DNA from: Candidatus Tectimicrobiota bacterium
GTDB taxonomy: Bacteria; UBA8248; JACPRG01
DNA length: 11,766 nucleotides
Reading direction: 5' to 3'
NCBI GenBank assembly: GCA_016190025.1
Contig: JACPRG010000063.1
Span: 1-11,766, forward strand
The first letter of the stretch is position 1, and each line of letters opens with the position of its first letter. The notes beneath the pieces were generated by a model. It was not told the DNA's origin. It saw only the letters and a program-made list of their open reading frames with translations, and did not search any database. The position numbers were made by a program, and so were the translations under genes. Shown here piece after piece: positions 5,660 through 11,766 of this stretch.

Positions 5660-6436
5660 TTATTCCAGCAGTCCCAGCAGGTCGCGGATGGCCTCGACCT
5701 GTTGGACGAACTCCGGCTGGGCGCGCACCCGCAGGCTCCGCGGCCGGGGGAGAGGGATGTCGATGATTTTCAGAATGCGGCCGGGGCGGGCCGACATGAC
5801 GGCGACCCGGTCCGACAGGAAAACCGCCTCGTTGATGCTGTGGGTGATGTAGAGGACCGTCTTGCGGCGCTCCAGCCAGATGCGCTGAAGCTCCACGTTC
5901 ATCGCGTCGCGGGTCATCTCGTCCAGGGCGCTGAAAGGCTCGTCCATGATGAGGCCGGGGGGGTCGTGGATGAGCGCCCGGCAGATGGAGACGCGCTGCT
6001 GCATCCCCCCGGAGAGCTCGAAGGGATACTTGTCCTCGAACCCCGTCAATCCCACCAGCTTCACCAGGTCCAGCGCCCGCTTCCGGTAATCCAGGTCGTT
6101 TCGCTCCAGGACCTCGATGGGAAGAAGGATGTTGTCCAGGACCCGCCGCCATTCCATCAGGACCGGGAACTGGAAGACAATCCCGATGTCCGGCTGGGGT
6201 CCCCGGACCTCGACGCCGTTGACCTTGACCGTCCCCTCGGTGGGAGGCATGAGGCCGGAGACGAGCTTGAGGAGCGTGCTCTTCCCGCACCCGCTCGGGC
6301 CCACGAGGGCGAGGAACTCCCCCTCCTTGACCTCGAAGGAGACGTTTTGCAGGGCCAGGACCGGCTCGCGGCGCGCGACCCTGGACTGATAGACCTTCTT
6401 TACGTCTTTAAGCTCGATGACGGTGCGCTGGGTCAC
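5660..6436 (-). CDS. ABC transporter ATPase, nitrate/sulfonate/taurine (NitT/TauT) type
   Basis: A 258-residue nucleotide-binding subunit that would drive uptake through the permease encoded upstream. Motifs: Walker A GPSGCGKST (46-54), Q-loop VFQ (Q89), signature LSGGMQQR (141-148), Walker B LIMDEP with E166 as catalytic base, D-loop SALD (169-172), and switch histidine H199 in YITHS. Length and the motif FPVLMEWRRVLDNI after the Q-loop fit the SsuB/TauB/ThiZ-like group. GTG 6436 is preceded by GGAGG eleven bases away; the in-frame GTG 6454 would add six residues and has a G-run as its possible site. The gene begins 49 bases after the permease stop. Substrate is set by the binding protein and is not known. 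Confidence 0.92.
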   Translation of the reverse strand: MTQRTVIELKDVKKVYQSRVARREPVLALQNVSFEVKEGEFLALVGPSGCGKSTLLKLVSGLMPPTEGTVKVNGVEVRGPQPDIGIVFQFPVLMEWRRVLDNILLPIEVLERNDLDYRKRALDLVKLVGLTGFEDKYPFELSGGMQQRVSICRALIHDPPGLIMDEPFSALDEMTRDAMNVELQRIWLERRKTVLYITHSINEAVFLSDRVAVMSARPGRILKIIDIPLPRPRSLRVRAQPEFVQQVEAIRDLLGLLE

Positions 6437-6485
6437 GGCTCGATCTGCCTCCACGTAAGAGGCGTCCCCCCGGACTCCGGGACTC

Positions 6486-7268
6486 TCAGAGAAATCCCTT
6501 CGCCTCGAATTCCTTCTCTTGCTTGAGGGCGCGCCACGGCGTGACGAGCCGTTCGAGGAAGAGCATCGCATAGAACAGGACCAACCCCGCGAGGGCGAGG
6601 AGCACGAGGGCTGCGAAGAGCATCGGCGTGTTGGCCGAATACTGGGCGTAGACGATCTTGAACCCCAGCCCCTTCTCCGCGCCGACGAACTCCGCCACGA
6701 TGGCCCCGATGAGAGAGAGGGTGACGGCGATCTGGAACCCGCTGAACATGTAGGGCAAAGAGTGGGGCAGGCGGGCTTTCCAGAGGATCTTCAGCTTGCT
6801 GGCCCGCAGGGAGTGGAGCAGGTCGAGCATCTCGGGCTCCACCGAGGTCAGTCCGTGGAGCGTCGTCACCACGATCGGGAAAAAGGAGATAAAAAAGCCG
6901 ATCACGACCTTGGGCAGGAACCCGTACCCGAACCAAAGCAGGAGCAGGGGGGCGACGGCGATCTTGGGCGTCACCTGAAGGACCACGAGCGGGGGGTAGA
7001 GGAGGTCATAGAGAAACTGGGAATAGACCAGGGCCACCGCGCAGAGAACCCCCACGACCACCGCCACCAAAAATCCGAAAAGCGTCTCCACGACTGTGGC
7101 CGCCGTGTCCTCTCCCAGGGTGTATCCGAACTGGACAAAAAACTTCACCACGCGGCTCGGCATGGGGAAGATGAATTCGGGCACCTGGAGGAGCCGCACC
7201 ACCCATTCCCACAGAAAAATCACCACCACCGACAGGATAATGGGCAACAGGACTTTCCGCTGAGGCAC
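6486..7268 (-). CDS. ABC transporter permease, NitT/TauT type
   Basis: A 260-residue inner-membrane protein with about six hydrophobic segments, starting with L-L-P-I-I-L-S-V-V-V-I-F-L-W. The cytoplasmic coupling (EAA-like) loop lies around residues 150-180 (LLHSLRASKLKILWKARLP), and EFVGAEKGLGF follows at the usual distance, both typical of the SsuC/TauC/ThiX permease group. The start is GTG 7268, with GGAGGGAG seven bases upstream. It follows the binding-protein gene after 116 bases containing strong hairpins, and precedes the ATPase gene. The protein presumably works as a homodimer with two ATPase subunits. Confidence 0.92.
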   Translation of the reverse strand: MPQRKVLLPIILSVVVIFLWEWVVRLLQVPEFIFPMPSRVVKFFVQFGYTLGEDTAATVVETLFGFLVAVVVGVLCAVALVYSQFLYDLLYPPLVVLQVTPKIAVAPLLLLWFGYGFLPKVVIGFFISFFPIVVTTLHGLTSVEPEMLDLLHSLRASKLKILWKARLPHSLPYMFSGFQIAVTLSLIGAIVAEFVGAEKGLGFKIVYAQYSANTPMLFAALVLLALAGLVLFYAMLFLERLVTPWRALKQEKEFEAKGFL

Positions 7269-7293
7269 CGGGGAACTCCCTCCAGGGGATGTC

Positions 7294-7333
7294 GCCCCGG
7301 CTCCCGAGGGACGGGCCTCTCGGGAGCCGGGGC
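7294..7333 (-). other. Strong intercistronic hairpin between binding-protein and permease genes
   Basis: GCCCCGGCTCCCGAG (7294-7308) and its exact complement CTCGGGAGCCGGGGC (7319-7333) form a perfect 15-bp stem with a 10-base loop. There is no U-tract on either side, so it is not a classical terminator. Such stems after a binding-protein gene are known to protect the upstream mRNA from 3' decay or reduce read-through, giving more binding protein than membrane subunits. Confidence 0.75.
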
Positions 7334-7338
7334 TCTGA

Positions 7339-7365
7339 CGAAAGGAAGGCCCTTTCGACCTTCCT
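7339..7365 (-). other. Two mutually exclusive small hairpins after the binding-protein gene
   Basis: CGAAAGG (7339-7345) pairs perfectly with CCTTTCG (7351-7357), while AGGAAGG (7343-7349) pairs perfectly with CCTTCCT (7359-7365). The two stems share bases and cannot form together. They sit between the binding-protein stop and the larger stem at 7294-7333. This may be a conformational switch or simple low-complexity coincidence. Confidence 0.4.
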
Positions 7366-7384
7366 CTTTTCTCAGCCCTTCACG

Positions 7385-8458
7385 CTACTCCTTGAGCGGT
7401 TTCAATTTGCCCCACTGTTTCGGGAACATGTACTCCCGGGGCATCCCCTTTGCGAACTGCTCGGTGTAGATGTTGTCCAGGGGCTCCAGCGGGAGGTTCC
7501 TGGCCTCGACGAAAGCCTTCTGCGTGAAGGCCATCTTCTCCCGGACCGGGAAGCCCTGCCCGTGTTTGTCGACGAACTCGTCCCGGAACAGCTCTATGCT
7601 GATCTTCATCTCCTCCCGGTTGGCCTCCTCGGAGGTGGCCTTCAGGGCCGGGTTGGCCTTCCAGAAGTCCTCCAAGGCCCCCTCGGGCTCCTCGATGGAC
7701 CGGACCTTGGCCCGGGTGACCGCCCGCACCATCCGCCTCACCAGGTCGGGATTGTTCTTGATCGCGTCCTCATGGGCGATGAGATCCTGGGAATACAGGC
7801 TCACGCCGCCGCTGACGTACTTGAAGATCCCGAGGTCTTTCCGGTTCATCCCCTTCTGGCGGAGGATCTTCAATATGCCCGGCATGACGATAATCCAGCT
7901 GTGGACGGAATCCACCAAGTTGGTGGCCAGGGCGGCGTAGGTGTCCGCGGGCCGCATGTTGACGTGCTTGACCTTGGCCAGGTCGATCCCCTGGGCTTTG
8001 GCGAACAGCGGGAACAACACCCAGGAGTCCGTCGGCAGCGGACCGCCCATGGTCTTGCCCTCCAGGTCCTTGGGTTTGTTGATCCCTTTGCCCTTGATGT
8101 AGAACACGACGCCGGGCGTGTCGTGGAGATAGATCCACACCGTCTTGATCTTGGCCCCCCGGCTCCGGCCCTCGATGGTGTCGGTGACGGTGCTCAGGCC
8201 GAACTCGATCTGCTTCGCCCCCACCCGCTTGGCCGTGTCCACGGAGCCGAAACCCCGGACCAGCTTGACCTCCAGGTTCTCGGCCTTGTAGTAGCCCTTC
8301 GCGTCCCCCACGTAGAACGGCGCCATTTTCCCGTAGGTCAGCCAGTCGAAGGCCAGGGTGACCTTGTCCGCCGCGCTCCCAATCCCCGCCGTCAAGAGCC
8401 AGAACGCCGTCAGAACCGCAGAAACCATCACCGGCCGAAACCCGCCTCGCCCTCTCAT
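7385..8458 (-). CDS. NMT1/THI5-like periplasmic substrate-binding protein
   Basis: A 357-residue protein with an N-terminal signal peptide: basic residues to R8, a hydrophobic core around 10-26, and a probable signal-peptidase-I site near G-S-A-A (27-30). There is no lipobox cysteine, so it should be free in the periplasm, which implies a diderm cell. The mature start VTLAFDWLTYGKMAPFYVG and the following A-K-G-Y-Y-K-A-E-N-L-E-V-K are the NMT1/ThiY-like (SsuA/THI5) pattern for the first lobe. GLSTVTDT and GKTMGGPLPTDSW continue the fold. Known ligands in this group include pyrimidine precursors of thiamin, sulfonates, nitrate, riboflavin and aromatic acids; the ligand here cannot be read off. 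ATG 8458 has GGGAGGA upstream. It lies 93 bases after the Rieske gene, whose substrate it may import. Confidence 0.9.
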   Translation of the reverse strand: MRGRGGFRPVMVSAVLTAFWLLTAGIGSAADKVTLAFDWLTYGKMAPFYVGDAKGYYKAENLEVKLVRGFGSVDTAKRVGAKQIEFGLSTVTDTIEGRSRGAKIKTVWIYLHDTPGVVFYIKGKGINKPKDLEGKTMGGPLPTDSWVLFPLFAKAQGIDLAKVKHVNMRPADTYAALATNLVDSVHSWIIVMPGILKILRQKGMNRKDLGIFKYVSGGVSLYSQDLIAHEDAIKNNPDLVRRMVRAVTRAKVRSIEEPEGALEDFWKANPALKATSEEANREEMKISIELFRDEFVDKHGQGFPVREKMAFTQKAFVEARNLPLEPLDNIYTEQFAKGMPREYMFPKQWGKLKPLKE

Positions 8459-8551
8459 TTCAGTTCCTCCCTTCGTTATTCAATGGAGCGTATCAACATC
8501 CGTATTCAGACCCAGAACCGCCCCCCGGCCGAGGTGAACTGCACATCACCC

Positions 8552-9586
8552 TCAGGTGTCCACGCCGAGCTCTCCCAGGAGCCTGCGATACGCGAGAGCG
8601 ACCGCGTCCGGTCCTTTGAGATGGAGCTCCTCGGACAGGTCCAACGGCAGCTCTTCGGGCCGCTGGTTTTCGACGACCACCTGATCCTGCACGGCGATGG
8701 TGTCCATGACCCTGACGTACTCCGGGACCGCGGCTCCCGCGCCGTTATCCCCCACCGTGAACTCGCCGTCCCTGATCCTCACCGGACCGTGCGCGACTTC
8801 CGGGGCGTCGAGGTCGTAGTTGCGGGCCACGAGCAGGAACCGGGTGCACTCCTTCGCCGAGTGGGGCGTGATGGTGTGAAAATACACCTCTTTTTTCCCG
8901 TTCTCTTCCACCTTCCACTGGTAGATGGTGAACGGCCGGGTGAGACGATAGTTGCGGGTGTGGGAAACCGGGTGAAGCCCGTCCGGGATGTTTTGGTACC
9001 CGAACCAAAGGTCTTCCCCTTTCCTTTTGACCTCGATGTCCGGAGTCCGGGGATGGGCGCGGTCGCCCAGGATGCCTTCGTGCACCCAGGCGAAATGCGC
9101 CAGATCGACGAAGTTCTCGATGGCGCGAGCGGCGCTGCACCTCCAGAACTTCCTCTGTTGGAAGAAGATGCGGAAGCCGGGGTCGTCGTGCTCCGGAAAA
9201 TCGGGAATGGGCGCCCGGGCCTGCTCAGCCAGGCAGACCCAGACGAAACCGTACCGCTCCTCGGCCTGGTAAGAAGTGAGACACGCCTTCTTGGGGATGG
9301 GGTGCCCCGGCGGAAGCGAGGGGATCCGGACGCACCGGCCGTCGGCATCGTACGACCAGCCGTGGTAGGCGCAAACGAGCGTCTCCCCCTCGACCCACCC
9401 CAGCGAGATCGGCGTCCCGCGGTGAATGCAAAGGTCATGAAACGCCCTGACCTTTCCCCCGATCCGGCAGACGGCCACCCGCTCGTCCAGGAGCCGGACG
9501 GCCAGGGGCTTTTCCCCCACATCGCCAGCGAAGGCCACCGGATGCCAGTACTGCGCCAGGGCGGGCCAGAGAGCACTTTCGCGCAT
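8552..9586 (-). CDS. Rieske non-heme iron oxygenase, alpha-subunit type
   Basis: A 344-residue oxygenase of the VanA/phthalate-oxygenase-like group. The N-terminal Rieske [2Fe-2S] domain has C53-x-H55 and C72-x-x-H75 (DLCIHRGTPISLG and CAYHGWSYD). The catalytic domain has ENFVDLAHFAWVH (157-169), with D161 as the bridging aspartate and H164 and H169 as iron ligands; the third ligand is probably the aspartate in VQDQVVVENQRP. All key residues are intact, so it should hydroxylate or O-demethylate a small, probably aromatic, substrate. It needs an electron-donating reductase, and none is encoded in this window. ATG 9586 follows GAGGG by five bases. It is the first gene of the operon that continues with the importer, which suggests its substrate is taken up by that transporter. 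Confidence 0.93.
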   Translation of the reverse strand: MRESALWPALAQYWHPVAFAGDVGEKPLAVRLLDERVAVCRIGGKVRAFHDLCIHRGTPISLGWVEGETLVCAYHGWSYDADGRCVRIPSLPPGHPIPKKACLTSYQAEERYGFVWVCLAEQARAPIPDFPEHDDPGFRIFFQQRKFWRCSAARAIENFVDLAHFAWVHEGILGDRAHPRTPDIEVKRKGEDLWFGYQNIPDGLHPVSHTRNYRLTRPFTIYQWKVEENGKKEVYFHTITPHSAKECTRFLLVARNYDLDAPEVAHGPVRIRDGEFTVGDNGAGAAVPEYVRVMDTIAVQDQVVVENQRPEELPLDLSEELHLKGPDAVALAYRRLLGELGVDT

Positions 9587-9648
9587 GGTTCCCTCTTCTT
9601 CTCAATTCACCCCCGGCTGAAAGTCTTGGGAGAGTCTTTCCAGCCGTC

Positions 9649-9665
9649 CGCCCCGACCCGGGGCG
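9649..9665 (-). other. Perfect hairpin in the Rieske operon leader
   Basis: CGCCCCG (9649-9655), three-base loop, CGGGGCG (9659-9665). It lies in the predicted 5' leader about 65 bases before the start codon. It could affect mRNA stability or translation; there is no U-tract for termination. Confidence 0.45.
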
Positions 9666-9792
9666 AATCCAGGAAAAAGGAAGGGGGGAGAGCAGGCGAG
9701 GAAGTCCCTGCATTTTCCAGAACCTCGACGGGAAGTCGCATGCACCCCCCCTGAAAAGCTGTCCCCGCTCGACGGTTTTCCGCCAGCACGAT

Positions 9793-9815
9793 TCTGCTAT
9801 CGACTTTAGAGCAGA
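9793..9815. promoter_or_regulatory. Inverted repeat at the predicted Rieske-operon start site
   Basis: TCTGCT (9793-9798) and AGCAGA (9810-9815) are perfect 6-bp arms 11 bases apart. They flank the predicted transcription start near 9808 and touch the -10 palindrome at 9814-9827, so they could form a second operator. Confidence 0.35.
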
Positions 9816-9827
9816 TTTTAGAAAATC
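9814..9827. promoter_or_regulatory. 14-bp palindrome over the -10, probable operator
   Basis: GATTTTAGAAAATC is a near-perfect palindrome (six-base arms around AG) that contains the whole -10 hexamer of the leftward promoter. AT-rich palindromes in this position are typical repressor sites. No matching regulator gene is in the window. Confidence 0.45.
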
Positions 9828-9844
9828 CAAAAGGCTCCGGTCAA
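9815..9844 (-). promoter_or_regulatory. Sigma-70-like promoter of the Rieske/ABC operon
   Basis: On the minus strand TTGACC (9844-9839) is followed after 18 bases by TAAAAT (9820-9815); each hexamer matches consensus at five of six positions. It stands out as A+T-rich in a G+C-rich background. Transcription would begin near 9808, giving a leader of about 220 bases before the Rieske start codon. Confidence 0.6.
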
Positions 9845-9938
9845 GGGGTTATCTTCTCCTTTCCAGAGTACGCCCTCTTTTTTGCCCCAACCCCGCTTCT
9901 CCACAGAAAACGGTACATCACCCCCAAGACGCCCCCCC

Positions 9939-9968
9939 TTCGACGACGGCCAGGTTTGCGCGTATACT
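9939..9968 (+). promoter_or_regulatory. Sigma-70-like promoter of the LON-domain/dtd operon
   Basis: TTCGAC (9939-9944), 18 bases, then TATACT (9963-9968), a strong -10. Transcription from about 9975 would leave a leader of about 45 bases before GTG 10021 and would exclude the longer in-frame TTG start at 9973. Confidence 0.5.
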
Positions 9969-10020
9969 GTTCTTGAGGCGATGGAACTCTGACCCGGTTT
10001 CCTGGAAAAGCAATTCCGCC

Positions 10021-10674
10021 GTGAGCTTGGAGAACCCGCAGGGAGAAGGCCCCTTGGAGGAGCGGGCGGCGCGGCGCCTGCCGGTCTTTCCCCTGCCCAA
10101 CGTCGTCCTGTTCCCCAACGCGACGCTGCCCCTTCACATCTTCGAGGCGCGCTACCGCAAAATGGTCTCCGACTGTCTCGCGGGGGACCGCTACCTGGGC
10201 ATGATGCTCCTGAAGCCGGGATGGGAGAAGGAGAGGATCGAATATTACGACGTCGGGGGATTCGGGCGGATCACGAGCGCCGTCAAGCACCCCGGCGGGA
10301 ACATGGACATCATCCTGCGGGGCCTCGGCCGCTACCGGGTGAGGGGGTACGTCCAGCGCGCGCCCTACCTGATCGCTGAGGTGGATATCTTGGAGGAAGA
10401 GGGCTGGGGCGAGCCGCCCGGGCTTCACGCCGCCACCGGGGAGATGATCAGGATCTTCAAGCAGACCCTCTACAAACAAGACGAGGCCGTGCGCGACAGC
10501 GTCCTCGCCCAGCTCAACCTCCTCGAAAGCGCCCTGGACATCACCAACTACCTGGGCTCCATCCTGAGCATCAAGGCCGAGAAGAAACAACTGCTTCTTG
10601 AGGCCCCTTCCGCGGCGGAGAGGGTGAGGTTGCTCACGGCCCTTTTGCGGGGCGAGCTCGCCTCCCTCAACTGA
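10021..10674 (+). CDS. LON-substrate-binding-domain protein (stand-alone Lon N-domain)
   Basis: A 217-residue protein beginning, after a short variable stretch, with [20 protein letters not shown] (18-37), then [12 protein letters not shown], the hallmark of the Lon N-terminal substrate-binding domain (PF02190). The later segment [13 protein letters not shown] and the helical C-terminal half match the stand-alone family of about 200-220 residues. It lacks the AAA+ and Ser-Lys protease domains of Lon, so it is not itself a protease and may bind peptides or act as an adaptor. GTG 10021 was chosen because a good -10 sits just upstream at 9963-9968; TTG 9973 would add 16 residues lacking family resemblance. 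It is followed after five bases by dtd. Confidence 0.88.
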   Translation: MSLENPQGEGPLEERAARRLPVFPLPNVVLFPNATLPLHIFEARYRKMVSDCLAGDRYLGMMLLKPGWEKERIEYYDVGGFGRITSAVKHPGGNMDIILRGLGRYRVRGYVQRAPYLIAEVDILEEEGWGEPPGLHAATGEMIRIFKQTLYKQDEAVRDSVLAQLNLLESALDITNYLGSILSIKAEKKQLLLEAPSAAERVRLLTALLRGELASLN

Positions 10675-10679
10675 GCGGC

Positions 10680-11129
10680 ATGCGCGCGGTCCTGCAGCGG
10701 GTGGGTGAGGCCTCCGTCGCGGTCGGGGGCGAGGTCCAGGGCGCCATCGGGCCGGGTCTTTTGATCCTGCTGGGCGTGGGCGAGGGCGACGCGGAGGCGG
10801 ACGCCCGGGTCCTCGCCGAAAAGGTCGTCCACCTGAGGATCTTCGAGGACGACGCGGGCAGGTTCAACCGGTCCCTGCTGGAGATGGGGGGGGCGGCCCT
10901 GGTGGTCTCCCAGTTCACGCTCTATGCCGACTGCCGCAAGGGGAGGCGCCCTTCTTTCACCTCGGCGGCGAATCCGGCCCTGGCGGAGGCGCTCTACGAA
11001 GCGTTCAACGAGGCCCTGCGTTCGAAGGGAATCCCGGTGGAAACGGGCGTCTTCGGCGCCAGGATGGACGTCCGCCTGACCAACCAGGGTCCCGTCACCC
11101 TCTTTCTGGACACGCGGGAGGTCCGATGA
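10680..11129 (+). CDS. dtd: D-aminoacyl-tRNA deacylase
   Basis: A 149-residue protein, standard length for Dtd, which hydrolyses D-amino acids (and glycine mischarged on tRNA-Ala) from tRNA in the cytoplasm and so guards translation. The start [15 protein letters not shown], the active-site motif SQFTLYAD (77-84) followed by C-R-K-G-R-R-P-S-F, and the cross-subunit Gly-cisPro motif in TNQGPVT (G137-P138) are all present, so a functional homodimer is expected. ATG 10680 lies five bases after the LON-domain gene, and the stop overlaps the next start as ATGA. Confidence 0.97.
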   Translation: MRAVLQRVGEASVAVGGEVQGAIGPGLLILLGVGEGDAEADARVLAEKVVHLRIFEDDAGRFNRSLLEMGGAALVVSQFTLYADCRKGRRPSFTSAANPALAEALYEAFNEALRSKGIPVETGVFGARMDVRLTNQGPVTLFLDTREVR

Positions 11130-11766
11130 GGTCCTCTCTGAAGAAATACCTGGACGGCCTCTACCGGACCTTCGACATCCGCTACCTCTCGCCGGACCCG
11201 TTGGAGATCGTCCACCGCTACCGCCGCCCCGAGGACCGGGAGGTCGTGGGGTTCGTGGCCTCCGCCCTGGCCTACGGACAGGTGGAGCAGATCCTGGAGA
11301 GCGTGGACCGCGCCCTGGCCCTGATGGAGGCGGACGGGAAGTCCCCCTCCGGGTTCGTCCGGGCGTTCGACCCGGTCCGGGACGGCGAAAAGCTCCGCTC
11401 TTTCCGCCACCGGTTCAACGCGGGCGAAGACCTGGCCTGTCTTTTGTACTGGACGCGCCAGGCGATGGAGGAGGCGGGCTCTTTGGAGGGGTTCTTCCTG
11501 CGCGGCTATCGGCCGGAGGAGGCGGACGTGGGCCCGGCCCTCTCCCGGTTCGTGCGCGGACTTTTGTCCCTGGATCGGGGAGGCTTCTATCCGAAGGGGC
11601 TTCCCGGCCCCGGCCAGGGCGTGAGGTACTTTCTCCCTTCCCCCGAGGACGGAAGCGCCTGCAAGCGCCTGAACCTCTTTTTGCGGTGGATGGTCCGGCG
11701 GGGGGACGCCCTGGATTTCGGGCAGTGGCGGGAAGTCTCGGCGGCCCGTCTCGTCATCCCGCTCGA
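11126..11766 (+). CDS. TIGR02757/DUF2400 family protein (cut by right edge)
   Basis: The frame from ATG 11126 is open to the last base and gives 213 residues of a family usually about 250-280 long; the C-terminal part is outside the window. Recognisable family segments are [11 protein letters not shown] (about 43-53), [20 protein letters not shown] (80s-90s), [20 protein letters not shown] and [15 protein letters not shown] near the end. The molecular function of the family is not established as far as I know; the K-R-x-N-x-F-x-R-W-M-V-R...D-x-G pattern is reminiscent of helix-hairpin-helix DNA glycosylases, which is only a suggestion. The four-base overlap with dtd (ATGA) implies translational coupling. 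Confidence 0.88.
   Translation, partial: MRSSLKKYLDGLYRTFDIRYLSPDPLEIVHRYRRPEDREVVGFVASALAYGQVEQILESVDRALALMEADGKSPSGFVRAFDPVRDGEKLRSFRHRFNAGEDLACLLYWTRQAMEEAGSLEGFFLRGYRPEEADVGPALSRFVRGLLSLDRGGFYPKGLPGPGQGVRYFLPSPEDGSACKRLNLFLRWMVRRGDALDFGQWREVSAARLVIPL

Larger units (their letters stand above)
9587..10020. other. Divergent control region between the Rieske operon and the LON-domain gene
   Basis: These 434 bases hold no convincing gene. The part nearest the Rieske gene (9587 to about 9808) would be its mRNA leader. Besides a perfect 7-bp stem (9649-9665), it holds an imperfect stem of GGCTGAAAG (9615-9623) with a downstream CTTTCCAGCC. A GTG-started frame of 60 codons (9789-9607, minus) lies in the leader, but its protein has no recognisable pattern. 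Facing promoters are at 9815-9844 (minus) and 9939-9968 (plus). The stretch 9846-9938 shows nothing recognisable. Confidence 0.5.

Noticed and set aside
7294..7333. Intrinsic terminator
   Set aside because: The stem is excellent, but no U-tract follows on either strand, and the permease and ATPase genes downstream belong to the same transport system.
7289..9754. Plus-strand 821-codon open frame
   Set aside because: It is antisense to the binding-protein and Rieske genes, both of which have full family motifs and proper ribosome binding sites.
9607..9789. 60-codon frame in the Rieske leader as a leader peptide
   Set aside because: Its translation shows no regulatory-peptide feature such as runs of one amino acid, and its start has little support; kept only as a note.
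9841..9960. 25-codon minus-strand frame (MYRFLWRSG...) upstream of the Rieske promoter
   Set aside because: It ends inside the -35 box, has only a weak G-run as ribosome binding site, and resembles nothing I know.

Overview
The window is high-GC DNA (sampled coding stretches are around 70% G+C), densely packed, with many GTG starts, Shine-Dalgarno-led genes and short gene overlaps. The content fits an environmental, metabolically versatile Gram-negative (diderm) bacterium of the Methylomirabilota/Rokubacteria, Tectomicrobia or Desulfobacterota kind: a flavin-dependent LLM-class oxidoreductase, a PaaK-like CoA ligase, a DUF35/thiolase pair, an NMT1-type ABC importer and a Rieske oxygenase. The lineage is an inference and cannot be fixed from this sequence. 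No rRNA, tRNA, CRISPR array or intact insertion sequence is visible.

Layout. (1) 1-79, minus: the first 26 residues of an amidohydrolase-like protein running off the left edge. (2) 80-530: a divergent control region with an exact 14-bp tandem duplication carrying two TTGACA boxes. (3) 531-5013, plus: a tight five-gene operon encoding an LLM-class oxidoreductase, a phenylacetate-CoA-ligase-like enzyme, a small cupin, a DUF35 zinc-ribbon/OB-fold protein and an SCP-x-type thiolase. Together they look like a route that oxidises an organic acid, activates it with CoA and cleaves or condenses it; the substrate is unknown. (4) 5014-5257: a convergent intergenic region full of hairpins, including two inverted REP-like elements whose stems differ by compensatory base pairs. 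(5) 5258-5624, minus: an approximately 49% G+C gene for a small two-helix membrane protein, put out of frame by a three-copy 7-bp repeat. (6) 5660-9586, minus: an operon transcribed as Rieske oxygenase, periplasmic binding protein, permease, ATPase (and possibly the small membrane protein), with a strong hairpin between the binding-protein and permease genes. (7) 9587-10020: a second divergent control region with a good sigma-70-like promoter for the Rieske operon whose -10 lies in a 14-bp palindrome, and a facing promoter for the housekeeping genes. (8) 10021-11766, plus: LON-substrate-binding-domain protein, D-aminoacyl-tRNA deacylase (dtd) and a TIGR02757/DUF2400 protein cut by the right edge.

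The two metabolic operons converge on the repeat-rich, lower-GC stretch at 5014-5650, the part of the window that looks most recently acquired or rearranged. I see no clear defence system or new mobile element. The most unusual signals are the 7-bp repeat that would restore one membrane protein if a single unit were lost, the covarying REP-like pair, and an undescribed-looking gene combination in the first operon.
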